Assembly: GCA_947565875.1 (NCBI GenBank)
Contig: CANOHR010000064.1
Coordinates: forward strand, 1-6,390
DNA: 6,390 bases
From: an uncultured Pseudoflavonifractor sp.
GTDB taxonomy: Bacteria; Bacillota; Clostridia; Oscillospirales; Oscillospiraceae
Direction of reading: 5' to 3'
How positions within the stretch are numbered: the stretch's first letter is position 1; each line of letters starts with the position of its first letter. Below the pieces are notes generated by a model, which was not told the DNA's origin, did no database searches, and was given only the letters and a program-made list of their open reading frames with translations. Of the stretch, positions 4,652-6,390 are shown piece by piece. The position numbers and the translations under genes were made by a program.

Positions 4652-6390
4652 TCAGGTCTCTTCGTCCAGCTTGAGGACCGCCATAAAGGCTTCCGTCGGG
4701 ATCTGGACGGAACCCAGGGAGCGCATTTTTTTCTTGCCCTCTTTCTGCTTTTCCAGCAGCTTCTTTTTCCGTGTAATGTCGCCGCCGTAGCATTTGGCAA
4801 GTACATCCTTCCGCATGGCCTTCAGGGTCTCTCTGGCAATGACCTTTCCGCCGATGGCCGCCTGGATGGGCACCTCGAAAAGCTGGCGGGGGATGTTGTC
4901 CTTCAGCTTTTCGCACAGCTTCCTGGCCCTGGGATATGCCTTTTCCCGGTGGGCGATAAAGCTGAGAGCGTCCACCTGATCCCCGTTCAGCAGCAGGTCC
5001 ACCTTCACAAGCTCGCTGGGCCGGTACTCGGAAAGCTCGTAGTCCAGGCTGGCGTACCCCTTGGTCCGGGCCTTCAGGGTATCAAAAAAGTCGTAAATGA
5101 TTTCCCCCAGGGGCATAAAGTAGTGGATCTCCACCAGGTTGGTGTCCAGATACTGCATGTCCTTGAACTCCCCCCGCCGGTCCTGGCAGAGGGGCATGAT
5201 GTTGCCCACATAGTCGGGGGGAGCGATGATGGAGACCTTGGCGTAGGGCTCCTCCGCCGAGGAGATGGCGCCGGGGTCGGGGTAGTTGTGGGGATTGTCC
5301 ACCATCACGACGCTGCCGTCGGTCTTGGTGATCTTATAAATGACGCTGGGCAGGGTGGTGATGAGGTCCAGGTCAAATTCCCGCTCCAGCCGCTCCTGGA
5401 TGATCTCCATGTGGAGCATACCCAGAAAGCCGCAGCGGAACCCGAAGCCCAGGGCGGCGGAGGATTCCGGCTCAAAGGACAGGGAGGCGTCGTTAAGCTG
5501 AAGCTTTTCCAGCGCGTCCCGGAGGTCGGGGAACTTGGAGCCGTCCTCGGTATAAATACCGCAGTAGACCATGGCCTGGGCGGGGCGGTAGCCGGGAAGG
5601 GCCGCCTCTGCGGGGCGGGGGGCCTCGGTGACAGTATCGCCCACACGGGTATCCTTTACGTTTTTGATGGAGGCGGTGAGATAGCCCACCTCTCCCGCGA
5701 TCAATTCCTTGCAGCTCTCCATACCCAGGGGGAGGAGGTGCCCGCACTCCAAAACGTCGTACTCCGCTCCCGAGGCCATCATTTTGATCTTCATGCCGGG
5801 GCGAAGGGTCCCCTCCACCACCCGGAAGTAGACGATGACCCCCCGGTAGGCGTCATACTGGCTGTCAAAAATGAGGGCCTTCAGGGGCGCCTTAGGATCC
5901 CCCGAGGGGGCGGGGATATTCTGTACCACGTCCTCCAGCACCGCCTGAATATTGATCCCCATTTTCGCGGAGATTTCGGGGGCCTCCATGGCCTCTAGGC
6001 CGATCACGTCCTCGATCTCCTTTTTGACCCGCTGGGGATCGGCGGCAGGAAGGTCGATCTTGTTGACCACGGGCCGGATCTCCAGGTCATGCTCCATGGC
6101 AAGGTAGGTGTTAGCCAGGGTCTGGGCTTCGATCCCCTGGGCGGCGTCCACCACCAAAACGGCCCCCTCGCAGGCGGCCAGGGAACGGGAGACCTCATAG
6201 TTAAAGTCCACATGGCCCGGGGTGTCGATGAGGTTCAATTCGTAGGTCTCCCCGTCCAGGGCCGGATAACTCAGCCGGACGGCTCTGGCCTTGATGGTGA
6301 TGCCCCGCTCCCGCTCCAGGTCCATGTTGTCCAGAAGCTGGGACTCCATCTCCCGCTGCTCCACCGCCCCGCACAGCTCGATGAGCCGGT
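4652..6390 (-). CDS. lepA: Translation factor LepA (elongation factor 4), 5' end missing
   Basis: The 3' 578 codons of lepA; about 25 N-terminal codons, including the P-loop (usually AHIDHGKS), lie beyond the right edge. LepA is a ribosome-binding GTPase related to EF-G, implicated in back-translocation and in 30S subunit maturation, acting in the cytosol and at the membrane. In the visible fragment the order is: LDNMDLERERGITIKA (switch I/G2, ~19-34), DTPGH (G3, ~55-59), NKID (G4, ~109-112), SAK (G5, ~140-142), then the EF-G-like domains and the LepA-specific C-terminal domain ending in AKCYGGDITRKKKLLEKQK and GSVQIPTEAFMAVLKLDEET. The frame is open to the window edge: RLIELCGAVEQREM precedes the first in-frame GTG at 6364, matching the conserved DRLIELTGTV-type segment, so that GTG is internal and not the start. 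No frameshift or missing motif is seen. It ends in its own terminator and looks like a normal housekeeping gene. Confidence 0.98.
   Translation of the reverse strand, partial: RLIELCGAVEQREMESQLLDNMDLERERGITIKARAVRLSYPALDGETYELNLIDTPGHVDFNYEVSRSLAACEGAVLVVDAAQGIEAQTLANTYLAMEHDLEIRPVVNKIDLPAADPQRVKKEIEDVIGLEAMEAPEISAKMGINIQAVLEDVVQNIPAPSGDPKAPLKALIFDSQYDAYRGVIVYFRVVEGTLRPGMKIKMMASGAEYDVLECGHLLPLGMESCKELIAGEVGYLTASIKNVKDTRVGDTVTEAPRPAEAALPGYRPAQAMVYCGIYTEDGSKFPDLRDALEKLQLNDASLSFEPESSAALGFGFRCGFLGMLHMEIIQERLEREFDLDLITTLPSVIYKITKTDGSVVMVDNPHNYPDPGAISSAEEPYAKVSIIAPPDYVGNIMPLCQDRRGEFKDMQYLDTNLVEIHYFMPLGEIIYDFFDTLKARTKGYASLDYELSEYRPSELVKVDLLLNGDQVDALSFIAHREKAYPRARKLCEKLKDNIPRQLFEVPIQAAIGGKVIARETLKAMRKDVLAKCYGGDITRKKKLLEKQKEGKKKMRSLGSVQIPTEAFMAVLKLDEET

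Noticed and set aside
4646..5998. 450-codon open frame on the plus strand, antisense to lepA
   Set aside because: lepA on the other strand is unmistakable. The antisense product is low-complexity (Gly, Val, His, Leu), starts next to lepA's end and has no ribosome binding site of note.
1..6390. CRISPR arrays, tRNA or rRNA genes, insertion sequences, attachment sites, phage genes
   Set aside because: No regularly spaced repeats, no tRNA-like cloverleaf, no transposase or integrase motif and no terminal inverted repeats with target duplications were seen on either strand.

Overview
The window carries four protein-coding genes from a GC-rich, strictly anaerobic-type Firmicute. The most likely source is a gut Clostridia of the Oscillospiraceae/Flavonifractor kind. 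This placement is inferred from three things: high GC at third codon positions with AT-rich intergenic spacers, strong AAAGGAG-type ribosome binding sites, and the gene set itself (stand-alone flavodiiron protein, secreted FAD/FMN reductase with a Firmicute-type N-terminal domain). No marker in the window fixes the genus.

Layout. Bases 1-140 hold the control region of the first gene: a good extended -10 promoter whose -35 box lies inside a small palindrome, flanked by two copies of an 11-base direct repeat. Bases 141-1349 (+) encode a complete A-type flavodiiron protein, a cytosolic O2/NO reductase. Bases 1350-1492 separate this gene from a convergent one and hold two strong GC-rich hairpins without U-tracts. 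Bases 1493-3490 (-) encode a secreted, multi-domain flavoenzyme of the fumarate-reductase/flavocytochrome c superfamily (signal peptide, copper-amine-oxidase-N-like domain, FAD domain, C-terminal FMN_bind domain). Its canonical fumarate-handling residues seem to be replaced. Bases 3491-3623 form its promoter region, which is unusually rich in inverted repeats. Bases 3624-4511 (-) encode a LysR-type regulator in tandem just upstream. Bases 4512-4651 hold that regulator's promoter and the terminator of the next gene. Bases 4652-6390 (-) encode the translation GTPase LepA/EF4, whose first ~25 codons lie beyond the right edge.

How it fits together. lepA is a housekeeping gene and closes with its own terminator. 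The LysR gene and the secreted flavoenzyme look like a regulator/target pair: the flavoenzyme promoter has an 11-bp-arm palindrome about 73 bases upstream of the predicted transcription start and a second, weaker inverted repeat over the -35 box, the usual recognition-site/activation-site layout of LysR-type activators. The likely role is inducible extracytoplasmic reduction of an unknown organic electron acceptor, using covalently bound FMN to take electrons from the membrane. The flavodiiron protein is an independent transcription unit for oxygen or NO detoxification. The LysR/secreted-reductase pair is the least ordinary part of the window. Nothing here proves a new system, and the substrate is unknown.
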